64,000 nt of DNA from Gemmatimonadota bacterium (lineage in GTDB: Bacteria > Gemmatimonadota > Gemmatimonadetes > Gemmatimonadales > Gemmatimonadaceae): assembly GCA_026387935.1 (NCBI GenBank), contig JAPLKU010000014.1, forward strand, positions 182,166 to 246,165, read 5' to 3'. The translations under genes were made by a program, and so were the position numbers. The notes under the pieces were generated by a model. It worked only from the letters and a program-made list of their open reading frames with translations. It searched no databases and was not told where the DNA came from. Positions 1-8,818 of this stretch are shown here, piece by piece. The stretch's first letter is position 1; the number at the start of each line of letters is the position of its first letter.

Positions 1-2084
1 CGCTGTCGAACGGCAACGCCGGTGTTGATCTGGCGTCAGTCACAGCGCAGTTCGATAGCGGTGAGCGCCTGCGCGTCACGGCAACGGCAAGTGTAGGCGA
101 TACGATTCGCGTCGCCGGAGTCGGAGAGGTCACGTGGCCCGAAGAGGGTTTTCGTATTCGACTTGATTCTCTCACCTCCAGCCTTGGCGAACACCGCTGG
201 CGGTTGACTGCCCCTGCCCACGCCTGGATCACGCCGCGGGCGACCGAGCTCGACTCGCTGGTCATGCGCAGCGATCATGGCGCCCTGGCTGCCGCATACG
301 GCTCCGTGCCAGAGACTGGCCCCATCAGTGCGTCGATGCGGATCGTTTCCCTCGGGTTTGAAGAGATTGGCTTTCTCGGATACTTCCCCGCCGACCTCTC
401 CGGAAAACTCTCGGCGTTGGCGCGCATCACGGGGACGCGCGACGCACCGTTGATCGCCGCGACCGCCACGCTGGATTCGATTCGCTCGGCGGATCGCGCG
501 CGGCCGACGCTGGCCTTCGAAGGCAACTATGCCGCTCGGAAGGCGGCGATCACACTCAACGCGACAATCGGCGGACGCCGCGTGCTCGACATCACCGGCA
601 ACGTTCCGCTCGACCTCTCGTTGCGTGAAGTCGAAGACCGCGTCATTGAAGCACCCATGGCGCTGACGCTTCGCGCCGACAGCCTCACGCTCGCCGATTT
701 CGAAGCGTTGGCGCCGAGTGTGACGGGACTCGGCGGCAGCGTGCATGGACTGGTCGATGTCGGCGGCACACTGCGCCATCCGACCGGCCGCGGCACACTG
801 AACCTCCACAACGGCGCGTTTGAACTTCCCGCGTACGGGTTCGTCGCGCGGAGCGCCGAGATGGCACTCGCACTCGCCGGCGACTCGGTGTTCGTGAAGC
901 GCCTGCGCCTGTCGGACGGCGACTCTCCGCAGGACAGCGCGGCGATCACCGGCGTGATCCGGCTGGCCGGAACCAATTGGAGCAAGTGGTTGGTCAACCT
1001 GCAGAGCACGGCATCGCGGTTTCGCGTGATTGATGACCCGCGGCTCGCGACGGCCGAAGCGAGTTGGGAGCTTGGGATCACTGGCGCCCTCGGCGAGCCG
1101 CGTCTGACCGGCGCCGTGCGGCTGCCATACGCGGTGTTCACCATCGGTCCGCAAAAGCGCGCGCGCGTTATCGGCCGGTCGGCCGGCACCAAACAGATTG
1201 TCGGCATGCCGAACGTGGATGGCGTCACGGTGACGCTTGGCAACGACGTGCGACTCAAGTCCAAGGACGCGAACGTCCAGCTGTCCGGCGACGTGGAGCT
1301 CTTTGGCGCACTCAACAGGCCCTGGATCAGCGGCGCCGTCTCGGCAACGCGCGGCACCTATCGAGTAGACTTGGGGCTGATCAAGCGAACGTTCCGCGTG
1401 GATTCCGGTTCAGTGATTCTTGAAGGCACGCCCGACATTCCTGCCGCACTCGACATTTTCACGTCGTACACGGTGCGCGGTGTCGACGACGACATTCACA
1501 TCGGTGCGCACCTGTATGGCACAACAGGAAAGCCACGACTCGACCTGACGAGCGACCAGGGCTCAGCGGTAGGACAGGGCGAGATCATCAGCTATCTGGT
1601 GTTTGGCCAGTCGAGCTTCGCGCTCGATCAGGCGCGGGCGAATCCTGGCCGCACCGCTGCGGCCGCCTTAGTTCCTTCGCTCGGCGGCGTACTCGAGGGG
1701 TTCCTGGGAACGCTGCTCCCGTTTTTCAGCACGCTGCAGGTCAACACAGTGGCGAATGACAACGCGCAAAGCACGTTCGCCAACCCGGTGGACAACCTGC
1801 TCAACAGTTTCGCTGTGACTGGCGGCCGACAGATGGGCACGGACTCGTTTTTCAGCGTGAGCGGCGGCGTGTGTCGCGGCAGCCGCGTGTCCACCACCGC
1901 GAGTTCGCCATTCTGGCTGGGGACGGCGGTCGAGTATCGTCCGAAGCGCAGCATCGGCGCGGCAATCACGATCGACCCCGGGCCGGCTCCATGCAGCCGA
2001 GTGGGTACGATCGGCGACACGTACCAGATTGGCCTCGACCTTTCGTACGAATGGAAGTTCGGCGGCGTGAAGAAGAAACCGTAG
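1..2084 (+). CDS. TamB-like translocation/assembly protein, C-terminal part (partial)
   Basis: The reading frame is open from the window edge (first complete codon at base 3) to the TAG at 2082-2084. The track's start at 204 is an internal TTG and not the true start, so the 5' end lies outside the window. The protein is built of long beta-rich, AsmA/TamB-type repeats. Its last ~350 residues resemble the TamB C-terminal (DUF490) domain: a translocation-module-like run with GQGEIISYLVFG, then a short barrel-type tail ending YEWKFGG. TamB proteins span the periplasm and help move lipids or assemble proteins in the outer membrane, normally with a BamA/TamA-type barrel; no partner is visible here. 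The family assignment is good, but the exact role in this phylum is inferred. Confidence 0.8.
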   Translation, partial: LSNGNAGVDLASVTAQFDSGERLRVTATASVGDTIRVAGVGEVTWPEEGFRIRLDSLTSSLGEHRWRLTAPAHAWITPRATELDSLVMRSDHGALAAAYGSVPETGPISASMRIVSLGFEEIGFLGYFPADLSGKLSALARITGTRDAPLIAATATLDSIRSADRARPTLAFEGNYAARKAAITLNATIGGRRVLDITGNVPLDLSLREVEDRVIEAPMALTLRADSLTLADFEALAPSVTGLGGSVHGLVDVGGTLRHPTGRGTLNLHNGAFELPAYGFVARSAEMALALAGDSVFVKRLRLSDGDSPQDSAAITGVIRLAGTNWSKWLVNLQSTASRFRVIDDPRLATAEASWELGITGALGEPRLTGAVRLPYAVFTIGPQKRARVIGRSAGTKQIVGMPNVDGVTVTLGNDVRLKSKDANVQLSGDVELFGALNRPWISGAVSATRGTYRVDLGLIKRTFRVDSGSVILEGTPDIPAALDIFTSYTVRGVDDDIHIGAHLYGTTGKPRLDLTSDQGSAVGQGEIISYLVFGQSSFALDQARANPGRTAAAALVPSLGGVLEGFLGTLLPFFSTLQVNTVANDNAQSTFANPVDNLLNSFAVTGGRQMGTDSFFSVSGGVCRGSRVSTTASSPFWLGTAVEYRPKRSIGAAITIDPGPAPCSRVGTIGDTYQIGLDLSYEWKFGGVKKKP

Positions 2085-2109
2085 CGCCGCAGAACCCCGT
2101 CGGGCGTGG

Positions 2110-2409
2110 CTACTTCTTGGTGACTTCTTTTTCCCTGAGTACGGTCTTGGCGATGACAAAAACGACCGCCGCGACGATGACAAAATCGATGGTCGCGCCG
2201 ATCACGGGACCGTACATGAATTTGGCTTTGTTGATTTCCCAGCTCGCCTGACGCCAATCACCGCTCGGCGTGAGCATGCCGACGAACGGCATCAGGAGGC
2301 CGTCCACCACCGACTTGATGAGATCGCCAAGCTTTCCGCCAATAATGACGGCGATGGCGAGGCCAATCACGCCGTATTGCTTGAGGAAGTCAACGAATTC
2401 CTTGACCAT
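2110..2409 (-). CDS. mscL: Large-conductance mechanosensitive channel MscL
   Basis: This 99-residue protein has the MscL plan. An N-terminal amphipathic helix (VKEFVDFLKQYG) leads into the pore helix (LAIAVIIGGKLGDLIKSVVDGLLMP), then a periplasmic loop and a second membrane helix (IDFVIVAAVVFVIAKTV). MscL opens under membrane tension and releases solutes during hypo-osmotic shock. It is shorter than the ~130-150 residues usual in the family because the cytoplasmic C-terminal helix is missing; that helix is dispensable for gating in known channels. It is transcribed divergently from an aquaporin gene only ~105 bp away, which fits an osmotic-stress pair. Confidence 0.9.
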   Translation of the reverse strand: MVKEFVDFLKQYGVIGLAIAVIIGGKLGDLIKSVVDGLLMPFVGMLTPSGDWRQASWEINKAKFMYGPVIGATIDFVIVAAVVFVIAKTVLREKEVTKK

Positions 2410-2514
2410 GGTGGGGGTCTCTCCCGGGATCGGTTATAGTGAACTACACGTGACTCATGTCATACTTATTCAACTGGCCGCTAGCTGCGCCACCCCCCAC
2501 GCAGGAGCATTGCG
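2410..2514. promoter_or_regulatory. Divergent mscL / aquaporin promoter region
   Basis: This is the only spacer between the two divergent osmotic-channel genes, so it must hold both promoters. It contains the short dyad TGAC-tcat-GTCA at about 2451-2462 and an AT-rich stretch (CATACTTATTC) that could be a -10 for the aquaporin. An aggagc Shine-Dalgarno-like run precedes the aquaporin ATG. No exact -35/-10 pair can be fixed by eye. Confidence 0.4.
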
Positions 2515-3147
2515 ATGAAAGCGCTGGTGACGGAGATGATTGGGACGTTTTTTCTTGTCCTCGCGGTCGGACTGAGCGTGAACCAGGGCGCCCCACTCGC
2601 GCCAATTGCAATTGGCTTCACGCTGATGGTGATGGTATATGCCGGCGGCCGGCTTTCTGGCGCGCATTACAATCCGGCGGTGTCACTCGCGGCGATGCTC
2701 CGCGGCGCGCTACCGGCGGCGAAACTCGTGCCGTACTGGAGCGCGCAGCTGGTGGGAGGCGTGCTCGCCGCCCTACTCGTCTGGAAGCTGACGGGCCGCG
2801 CATTGCATGTTGCGCCGGCAGAAGCGACTAGCATGATGAAAGCGGTGTTCGGCGAAGCCGTGGCGACCTTCGGGCTCGCCTATGTCGTATTGCACGTGGC
2901 GACCGGGCGCGGAACGGAAGGCAACAGCTATTTCGGCCTGGCAATCGGTGCGACGGTCGCAGCGTTCGCGGTCGCGTTTGGCGGAATCACTGGCGGCGCA
3001 TTCAATCCGGCAGTTGGTCTCGCACCGGCGATCGTCGAGATGATTGCCGGGCAAACCCCTTCGGCCCTCGCCTGGGTGTACGCGGTGGGGCCGTTCGCTG
3101 GCGCTGCGGCGGCGGCCTACGTCTTCAAGATGCAGGACGCGGCGTAG
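2515..3147 (+). CDS. MIP-family aquaporin (AqpZ-like)
   Basis: This 210-residue integral membrane protein has six hydrophobic segments and both NPA boxes: HYNPAVS (residue ~58) and AFNPAVG (~167). These line the pore of major intrinsic proteins. Its length and sequence fit the short bacterial AqpZ-type water channels better than glycerol facilitators, which are longer with wider loop spacing; substrate preference is therefore inferred. An aggag motif lies a few bases before the ATG. It sits divergently beside mscL, suggesting joint use in osmotic adjustment. Confidence 0.9.
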   Translation: MKALVTEMIGTFFLVLAVGLSVNQGAPLAPIAIGFTLMVMVYAGGRLSGAHYNPAVSLAAMLRGALPAAKLVPYWSAQLVGGVLAALLVWKLTGRALHVAPAEATSMMKAVFGEAVATFGLAYVVLHVATGRGTEGNSYFGLAIGATVAAFAVAFGGITGGAFNPAVGLAPAIVEMIAGQTPSALAWVYAVGPFAGAAAAAYVFKMQDAA

Positions 3148-3153
3148 CCCTCT

Positions 3154-3576
3154 TCAGGACCCCAGTCCGAAGACTTCTACGAAGGTGAGCGCGTTGCCGT
3201 CCGGGTCACGGACGGTGAACTCGGTCGTCCCCCAGGGCTTGGGACCGATGTCGCCCTGCGGGTCGATCACGTCCTTGTCGCGAAACTGGCTGTAGAGCCG
3301 TCGGATTTCCGTCACTTCCACGCGGCACCCGGAGCGCTCACCGGGGGTGTCGGCGTTGGCCAAAGAGAAGTGGATTTCAATGGCGTCGCGCCTGACTCCG
3401 CCGTACGAACCGGCGTTGAAGCCAAGGCGAAAGCCGAGCACATCGACGTAGAAGTCGATGGCCCGCCTGAGGTTAGCAACCGGCAGCATGGGGATGCCGC
3501 GGGTGAAGTAGGGTTCGCCCACACCGAAGGATCTGTCTTTCGCGTTTCCGGGGCAAGTCACATCTTGCTGGAGCAC
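3154..3576 (-). CDS. VOC-family (glyoxalase/bleomycin-resistance fold) protein
   Basis: The ~140-residue protein shows the VOC pattern. It has an N-terminal strand/helix (IPMLPVANLRRAIDFYVDVLGF), a central EIHFSLA strand and a C-terminal FTVRDPDGNALTFVEV. These proteins bind a divalent metal and act as isomerases, dioxygenases or drug-binding proteins; the substrate cannot be told. The track ORF extends to 3846, but that part is low-complexity and overlaps cutC. I choose the GTG at 3576 because cgaggggg lies just upstream; an ATG at 3489 would cut into the domain. It is divergent from cutC. Confidence 0.75.
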   Translation of the reverse strand: MLQQDVTCPGNAKDRSFGVGEPYFTRGIPMLPVANLRRAIDFYVDVLGFRLGFNAGSYGGVRRDAIEIHFSLANADTPGERSGCRVEVTEIRRLYSQFRDKDVIDPQGDIGPKPWGTTEFTVRDPDGNALTFVEVFGLGS

Positions 3577-3665
3577 CCTATTCCCCCTCGCCAGCCGACC
3601 ATCCGTCGCATGCCTGTAACCCATACTCTGCTCATCGCGGCCACCCCCGCAGCGCGTGGCGGCGC

Positions 3666-4325
3666 ATGTCAATGAACACGCCGTCGCCTTCCGTTCTGGT
3701 GGAGGCGGCGGTTGACACGTTTGACGCCGCCGTACGGGCGCAGAACACTCCGACGCAGCGCATCGAGCTCTGTGGTCCACTGACTGACGGCGGCACCACT
3801 CCAAGCGCCGGCCTGATTGCGCGATGCTCGGAGATGCTGCTGACATCAGTGAACGTGTTGATTCGCCCGCGAGTCGGGAACTTCGTCTATTCGGACGACG
3901 AGATCGAGATCATGAAGAAGGACATCGTCGTTGCCAAGGAACTCGGCGTGGACGGTTTCGCCTTTGGCGTTCTGACGCCAGACGGTGACGTGGACGTACA
4001 GAAGATGGCCGAGCTCATTCATGTCGCCACGCCGCTGCGCGTGGTGTTTCATCGCGCGTTTGATCAGGTGCGGGATCAGGACGAGGCGCTGGAGCTGCTG
4101 GTCTCGCTTCAGGTGAATGGCCTGCTCACCAGCGGCGCGGCGAAAACAGCCACCGAAGGCACCGAACGCATTCGCCAGTTGGTGGAGCGGGCCGAACAGC
4201 GCATTCGCGTGATCGCGGCCGGGAGTATCACCGGCACCGATGTTCGCGCGCTGGTGGCCAACACTGGCGTCACCGCCGTGCATGGCCGCGCGTTCGAGGG
4301 GATTGCGAACGCGCTGAATGCCTGA
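3666..4325 (+). CDS. cutC: CutC-family protein
   Basis: This 219-residue TIM-barrel protein matches the CutC family. It starts with VLVEAAVDTFDAAVRA, then has RIELCGPLTDGGTTPS and the VNVLIRPR...FVYSDDEIEIM block. Next come DGFAFGVLTPDGDVD, VVFHRAFDQVRD and LLTSGAAKTA, ending with AAGSITGTDVRALV and VHGRAFEG. CutC was named for copper tolerance in E. coli, but its biochemical role is still debated. There are two in-frame ATGs (3666 and 3672), either of which is possible. It is convergent with the proline dehydrogenase gene, only 3 bp apart. Confidence 0.88.
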   Translation: MSMNTPSPSVLVEAAVDTFDAAVRAQNTPTQRIELCGPLTDGGTTPSAGLIARCSEMLLTSVNVLIRPRVGNFVYSDDEIEIMKKDIVVAKELGVDGFAFGVLTPDGDVDVQKMAELIHVATPLRVVFHRAFDQVRDQDEALELLVSLQVNGLLTSGAAKTATEGTERIRQLVERAEQRIRVIAAGSITGTDVRALVANTGVTAVHGRAFEGIANALNA

Positions 4326-4328
4326 GCG

Positions 4329-5255
4329 CTACCCCAGCATCGACCGAATCACAAACCCGACATTGGCCGGGCGCTCGGCGAGGCGGCGCATGTACCACTT
4401 GAACCATGAACTCCCGTACGAGATCAGCGTCTTTACGACCTGATTGTCGGCGCGGAGTCGTTTCTGTTCGCCGTCTTTGATCCCGTAGAGCATGTGCACT
4501 TCGTACTTCCCTGGCGCGACACCCAGCGCCTTCGCACGCGCAATAATGCGCCCGACAAGCGCGACGTCGTGTGTTCCAAAAATTGGCAGGCAGGTTCCCG
4601 AAGCCGCGGCCTTGAGCATGGTGTCAGCCAACTCGTAGTACGCGCGGTCGGTATCGGCTTTGCGCGGGAACGCGATATGCGGCGGTTCGGCGTAGGCGCC
4701 CTTCACCAAGCGAATCACCGGCTTCACGGTGAGCAGGTCTTGCACGTCCTTCGGAGTGCGGAAGAGATATGCCTGCATCGCGATGCCGGTATCCGGATAC
4801 TTGGCCTTCACTGAGCGATAGAGCGAGAGCGTGCGGTCGACGTACGACGAATCTTCCATGTCAATCCAGAGGAAGCTCCCGGTGGACTGCGCCTTGGCGG
4901 CGAGTTCTTCAGTGTAGTTCTGGCACATGCCCGGCTCGATATCGAGGCCGAGCTGCGTGGGCTTCACACTGACGTGGCCGGGCAGACCCTTCGCCTTGAT
5001 CTGGTCAAAGATCCAGAAATAGTGATCGCGGACGACCGTGGCTTCGTCGCGGCTCGTGATGGCTTCGCCGAGTTTGGTGAAAATCGTTCCGCGACCAGAT
5101 TTTGCGAGCTCGGCGCAGGCATTGAGCGCATCCTCAGGTGCCTCGCCCGGCATAAACCTTCGCGTCGCGCGCCGAACAAACCCCCACTTGGTGACGTGGT
5201 CGTTGAGGTAGCTGCTCTTGGCGAGTGCGAGAAAGAAACCGCGGCCGAATGGCAT
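4329..5255 (-). CDS. Proline dehydrogenase (monofunctional, FAD-dependent)
   Basis: This ~308-residue protein carries conserved proline dehydrogenase motifs: HVSVKPTQLGLD, the RLVKGAYAEP strand, and the C-terminal signature YGSSWFKWYMRRLAERPAN, whose Arg pair binds proline carboxylate. It oxidises L-proline to pyrroline-5-carboxylate, passing electrons to the membrane quinone pool, and is the first step of proline use as carbon and nitrogen. Its size is right for the single-function form rather than PutA. The ATG at 5255 (MPFGRGFF) is preferred; the track start at 5297 adds an unlikely tail. No P5C dehydrogenase is in the window, so that step is encoded elsewhere. Confidence 0.9.
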   Translation of the reverse strand: MPFGRGFFLALAKSSYLNDHVTKWGFVRRATRRFMPGEAPEDALNACAELAKSGRGTIFTKLGEAITSRDEATVVRDHYFWIFDQIKAKGLPGHVSVKPTQLGLDIEPGMCQNYTEELAAKAQSTGSFLWIDMEDSSYVDRTLSLYRSVKAKYPDTGIAMQAYLFRTPKDVQDLLTVKPVIRLVKGAYAEPPHIAFPRKADTDRAYYELADTMLKAAASGTCLPIFGTHDVALVGRIIARAKALGVAPGKYEVHMLYGIKDGEQKRLRADNQVVKTLISYGSSWFKWYMRRLAERPANVGFVIRSMLG

Positions 5256-5447
5256 GTGGGAAACAGTTGGTAGATGGTAATAGACAGTCGGCAGCAAGAA
5301 CCGAACAAGACCGGCGGAACGACGCTTGCCTCGACGACCTTCTTTGTTCCGATCAGCGACTTTGCGGGGCTTAATGTGAATTTGGCGAAATCCTCACCAA
5401 GAAGCGATGCGCCGGTCGCAAGTCGCGGTCGGTATGTACTCCGCAGC

Positions 5448-6899
5448 CTAGAAGACGCCGACCTTGCCCTTGACCGACGCGATCAGCTTCGCTGGGTCGT
5501 ACCCGATTCCCTGCTTGAACACGAGTTCCACTTTTCGAATATCGCTGATATTCGCCGACGGATCACCGGCAACGAGCACAAGATCGGCCTGCTTGCCGAC
5601 GGCGATGCTCCCGATGCGGTCGGCCCTGTTCAGATACGTCGCGCCATTCATCGTCGAGATCTTGATCGCCTCGAGTGGGGAGAAACCCGCCTCGACCAGC
5701 AGTTCGATCTGGTGCTGGTTGGAAAAGCCCGGAATCACACCGCCGCCGCCAGTCGGATCGGTGCCGGCGATCAGCGTGCCTCCAAGCCGCACGAAGGCGA
5801 GTTCCAGCTTCATGGCGTTCTGCAGCAACTTCACGTTCGCCGCGTTCGGATTGCGCTGTGCGCTGGCGTAGCGCTGCTCGTACTGTTCCTTGAGCACCGG
5901 CTCGAGCATCTCGAGCCCCGGTGGAATGGCGCGGCCCGCGGCGCCAGCGGCACCCGCTTCAAAAACCGTGAGCGTCGAGGTGAGCGCGACCTTGTACTTC
6001 ACAAGCTCGGCGACGAGTGACTTGAACGCGGGGTCATCCTGGCTGAGCGCGGCGATGCTCGCTTGCCCAACATTCTGTCCGGGGCATTCGTCGGGCTTCT
6101 TGTCCTTCACGAAATCGGTGGACGCAAAAAATCCGTGCTCGAGGTTGTCGATACCGAGTTCGGCCGCCTCACGGTATGTCACCGAGCAGAGATGGCCGGT
6201 GATCTTCATACCGCGCTTATGCACTTCCTCAGCAGCGGCCTTGAGCTCGTCGCGCGAGATGTGCATGTACGACTTGAACGACGTGGCGCCCATGTCGGCC
6301 CAGTAGTTCACGTGACGGCGCGCGTCGGCAACATCCTTGAGTGCGTACACCTGTCCGAGCGCGAGGCCGGGGCCTTCGAGGTAGGGTGCCGTTGCATCAA
6401 CCCAAGGCCCGGGCTTCTCGCCTTTCGCAATGGCGCGCGCGAGCGCGATTTCGCCGAAGCCATTCATGTTGCCGCCGGTGCGCATCGCCGTTACGCCACC
6501 CGCCAGGTACAGCCGCGAAAAACTCTCGGCGAGGTTGCCGTAGACGCCCGGGCCCGTGGGATAAAACAGGTGCTCGTGGACCATCACGAGGCCAGGGATC
6601 AGCGTTTTGCCGGTCCCATCCATGATCTTGGCGCCAGTGGGGGCTGGCGTGCGCGCCGCGTCGCCGACTGCGGTGATCTTGTCGCCCGTGATGATGACGG
6701 TCTGGTCGGCCCGTGCGGCGGAACCAGTACCATCGATGACCCTGACGTGGGTGAACGCGACGACGGGAGCGTCAATCGCAACGAAGGGCTGGACCGCCGT
6801 GCTGATCGTTGGGCGCTGCGCGGCCACGAGAGCAGGCAGGATCGCGGCGCCGGCGAGAACCAACCGGTGGGCGCGACTGAAACGAGCGGGGGCTTGCAT
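5448..6899 (-). CDS. Exported metal-dependent amidohydrolase
   Basis: A ~483-residue protein with a signal peptide (RLVLAGAAILPALVAAQ) and the amidohydrolase-superfamily fold. Motifs in order are GKTLIPGLVMVHEH (first metal HxH), FKSYMHISRDEL (candidate bridging Lys), KITGHLC, NLEHGFF (metal His residues) and IAGTDPTG (catalytic Asp). A C-terminal IAVGKQADLVLVAGDP strand closes the composite beta sandwich. The family hydrolyses amide or ester bonds in cyclic or acyl substrates; imidazolonepropionase-like and prolidase-like members look like this. The start is taken at ATG 6899; the track start at 6923 adds eight residues. Confidence 0.85.
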   Translation of the reverse strand: MQAPARFSRAHRLVLAGAAILPALVAAQRPTISTAVQPFVAIDAPVVAFTHVRVIDGTGSAARADQTVIITGDKITAVGDAARTPAPTGAKIMDGTGKTLIPGLVMVHEHLFYPTGPGVYGNLAESFSRLYLAGGVTAMRTGGNMNGFGEIALARAIAKGEKPGPWVDATAPYLEGPGLALGQVYALKDVADARRHVNYWADMGATSFKSYMHISRDELKAAAEEVHKRGMKITGHLCSVTYREAAELGIDNLEHGFFASTDFVKDKKPDECPGQNVGQASIAALSQDDPAFKSLVAELVKYKVALTSTLTVFEAGAAGAAGRAIPPGLEMLEPVLKEQYEQRYASAQRNPNAANVKLLQNAMKLELAFVRLGGTLIAGTDPTGGGGVIPGFSNQHQIELLVEAGFSPLEAIKISTMNGATYLNRADRIGSIAVGKQADLVLVAGDPSANISDIRKVELVFKQGIGYDPAKLIASVKGKVGVF

Positions 6900-6986
6900 G
6901 CGCCGAATATATGGGCGGCTCAATTCCGCGGCGAGCAGGCATGGTGGGTCAAGCCGCCATCCGTGCGCGCTGACGCCCTTCGCGCG

Positions 6987-7616
6987 TTACCGCTCGACGC
7001 AGTCGGTTGGCGCGACGCCCGGCTTTGGTTTCGACAATGAGAAGTTGAAGTCCGTCTCATTGGAGCAGAAAAAGAGCACCACGTCGAGTGCGGTAGACGT
7101 TTCGCCAAAGGAAAGCGGTCGCGTCGTGGTAGCCGACCCGATGCGCAGGATAGCGACGTTCGCCACTTCGGTCAGTCGCGGATCGTCCGCGCATTTGCCA
7201 AACGACGACACCTGCGTGGCCGCGTTGACGCCCGTGCGACAGATCGCGATGTACACCGGGCTCGTGCAGCTGCTGCCAACGAGCAGCAACGCCGCGCCGC
7301 CATTCGCAAACGCTGGGTACTGCGTGGGGTGATTTTCAGCAACGATCGTACTTGGCGCACAGATCGTCCCGAACGATCCGTTTGGCGGCGGCGTGGGCAC
7401 CGTGGTCGATGGGAGGCCCGTCTTCCCCGCGCTCCAGCTCGCGTTAATCCGGTACGCCGGAAATGCGATTCTGTTGTCTGTACCCGTGTTCGCTGTACCG
7501 GGGTCAGTGGTGCCGGAGGCAATGCAGCCCGCTGACGCAAGCAGGAACATCGCGGCGGCGACCTCGGTATTGCGCGTCGCGCGCGCTGCGAATGTCATCA
7601 ATCGACTCACAAACAC
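6987..7616 (-). CDS. Putative Cys-rich lipoprotein, unknown function
   Basis: I do not recognise a family. The N-terminus has a basic stretch and hydrophobic core ending FLLASAGC, a lipobox-like site, so the mature protein is probably lipidated. The remainder (~180 residues) has several Cys residues (ICAPST, SSCTSPVYIAIC, GKCADDP, FFCSNE, TDC) that could form disulfides in the periplasm. Starts are possible at GTG 7616, which abuts the acetamidase stop, or at ATG 7598. It follows the acetamidase gene on the same strand without a gap, so it is likely co-transcribed with it. Confidence 0.55.
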   Translation of the reverse strand: MFVSRLMTFAARATRNTEVAAAMFLLASAGCIASGTTDPGTANTGTDNRIAFPAYRINASWSAGKTGLPSTTVPTPPPNGSFGTICAPSTIVAENHPTQYPAFANGGAALLLVGSSCTSPVYIAICRTGVNAATQVSSFGKCADDPRLTEVANVAILRIGSATTTRPLSFGETSTALDVVLFFCSNETDFNFSLSKPKPGVAPTDCVER

Positions 7617-8696
7617 TTATGGTCTCGCCTTCAGGTATTCCTTCGCGATCATCATGTGCACTCCAACGTTTCCGTCAACCAGCTGAGTAATGTGCAAATC
7701 GGCGGCCATGGACGCTGCCTGGTATGCCTGAATCTGCGTAATGCCCTTCGTCTCCATGAGGAACTTGACCATGTTGCCAATGGCAGTTTTCGTGGCCACG
7801 ACGAGCGACGTATCAGCGCCCATCGTGATCCAGTGCGTCGGCGTCTCGATCCGCGGCCAGTCGAACTTCAGGTCCTTGCGCACGACAACCTGAATGCGGC
7901 CCTTGAGGTTGGTCTCGAGGCCGGTCTGGTCCACTTCACCGTCGCCCTGGGTAGCGTGACCGTCTCCGAGCTCAAGGAGCGCGCCCTTGGCCCACACGGG
8001 CACGTAGAGCGTCGTACCGGCGACGAGCTCCTTGTTGTCCATGTTGCCAGCGTGCTGCGACGGCGGGTTGCTGTTCACCTTGCCCTTCTCGGCCGCCGGC
8101 GCGACACCGATGCTTCCCCAGAATGGCTTGAGCGGCACGGTGATGCCAGGCGAGATCTCGGCCGTCATCTTCTGTCGGTCCATGTAGATCACGCGCGAAC
8201 CGCCACCGCCGCCTCGGCCACCGCGTCCCGTGCTGGTGTCGCCGGGGGCGCGGCAGAGTTCGCGCACGAATCCACTACAGCCGTTGTAGCCGTACGCAAT
8301 CGGCAAGGTGATCGACAGCATCTTCACTTCGAGGACATCGCCCGAGTCGGCGCCGGTCACATAAATCGGACCGGTGAGCACGTGCCCGCCGGGGCCGCGC
8401 TGATCCTGGGGCACCGTCTGCAGGTCGCGCATCCACTGCGGGATTTCCTCGGGCTTTACGCCCATCCGCTCAAGGCCGGCAGTATTGTTCGTCATGATCG
8501 TCTCGACTTCGACGATGTCGCCCGAGTTCACCGTGATCGCGGGCTTGGCCAACGACCAGTAATAGCCCCACGCGACCGTGCTCGGCGTGGCGGGAAGCTG
8601 GTGGACCTTCTGCGCGTGTGCCGGGCTAATCGCGAGGAAACTGGCGGCAGCGCAGGCTGACCATGCAGCGACGGTGAACGCCATGGGCTTCTTCAT
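7617..8696 (-). CDS. Exported acetamidase/formamidase-family protein
   Basis: A ~359-residue protein with a Sec signal (MKKPMAFTVAAWSACAAASF...AHAQ) and the acetamidase/formamidase pattern. Motifs are ITVNSGDIVEVETIM, GHVLTGPIYVTGADSGDVLEV, FWGSIGVAPA, NPPSQHAGNMDNKELVAGTTLYVPV and LELGDGHATQGDGEV. The family releases ammonia from short amides. The export signal is unusual, as most known members are cytoplasmic. ATG 8696 overlaps the stop of the upstream 41-aa ORF by four bases (ATGA), so the long track ORF to 8840 is an artefact of reading through that region. Confidence 0.87.
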   Translation of the reverse strand: MKKPMAFTVAAWSACAAASFLAISPAHAQKVHQLPATPSTVAWGYYWSLAKPAITVNSGDIVEVETIMTNNTAGLERMGVKPEEIPQWMRDLQTVPQDQRGPGGHVLTGPIYVTGADSGDVLEVKMLSITLPIAYGYNGCSGFVRELCRAPGDTSTGRGGRGGGGGSRVIYMDRQKMTAEISPGITVPLKPFWGSIGVAPAAEKGKVNSNPPSQHAGNMDNKELVAGTTLYVPVWAKGALLELGDGHATQGDGEVDQTGLETNLKGRIQVVVRKDLKFDWPRIETPTHWITMGADTSLVVATKTAIGNMVKFLMETKGITQIQAYQAASMAADLHITQLVDGNVGVHMMIAKEYLKARP

Positions 8697-8818
8697 TTTT
8701 TGTTGGGCAGAGAGAGTTTGTTGAGTTTGGCGACGGCGGGAACGTCCTTGTCGGCGCCGTGCCAATTGGCGCGGAGCAGCGAGATGGCAACCGGGATCGC
8801 CATCAGGGCCCGCATCAT
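8693..8818 (-). CDS. 41-residue coupled small ORF, unknown function
   Basis: Missed by the ORF track because it is short. The frame begins with ATG at 8818, which overlaps the amidohydrolase TGA (8817-8815) as ATGA, and ends with TGA at 8695-8693, which overlaps the acetamidase ATG at 8696 as ATGA. The peptide starts MMRALMAIPVAISLLRAN, a short hydrophobic stretch, and ends in a basic tail KLSLPNKK. Exact 4-nt overlaps on both sides strongly suggest it is translated, at least as a coupling device. It could be a small membrane peptide or a shrunken gene; I recognise no family. Confidence 0.5.
   Translation of the reverse strand: MMRALMAIPVAISLLRANWHGADKDVPAVAKLNKLSLPNKK

Noticed and set aside
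5256-5447. 192-bp gap upstream of proline dehydrogenase, possible promoter TTGTTC...TCTATT
   Set aside because: Match to -35/-10 too weak to call; no ORF or remnant seen.
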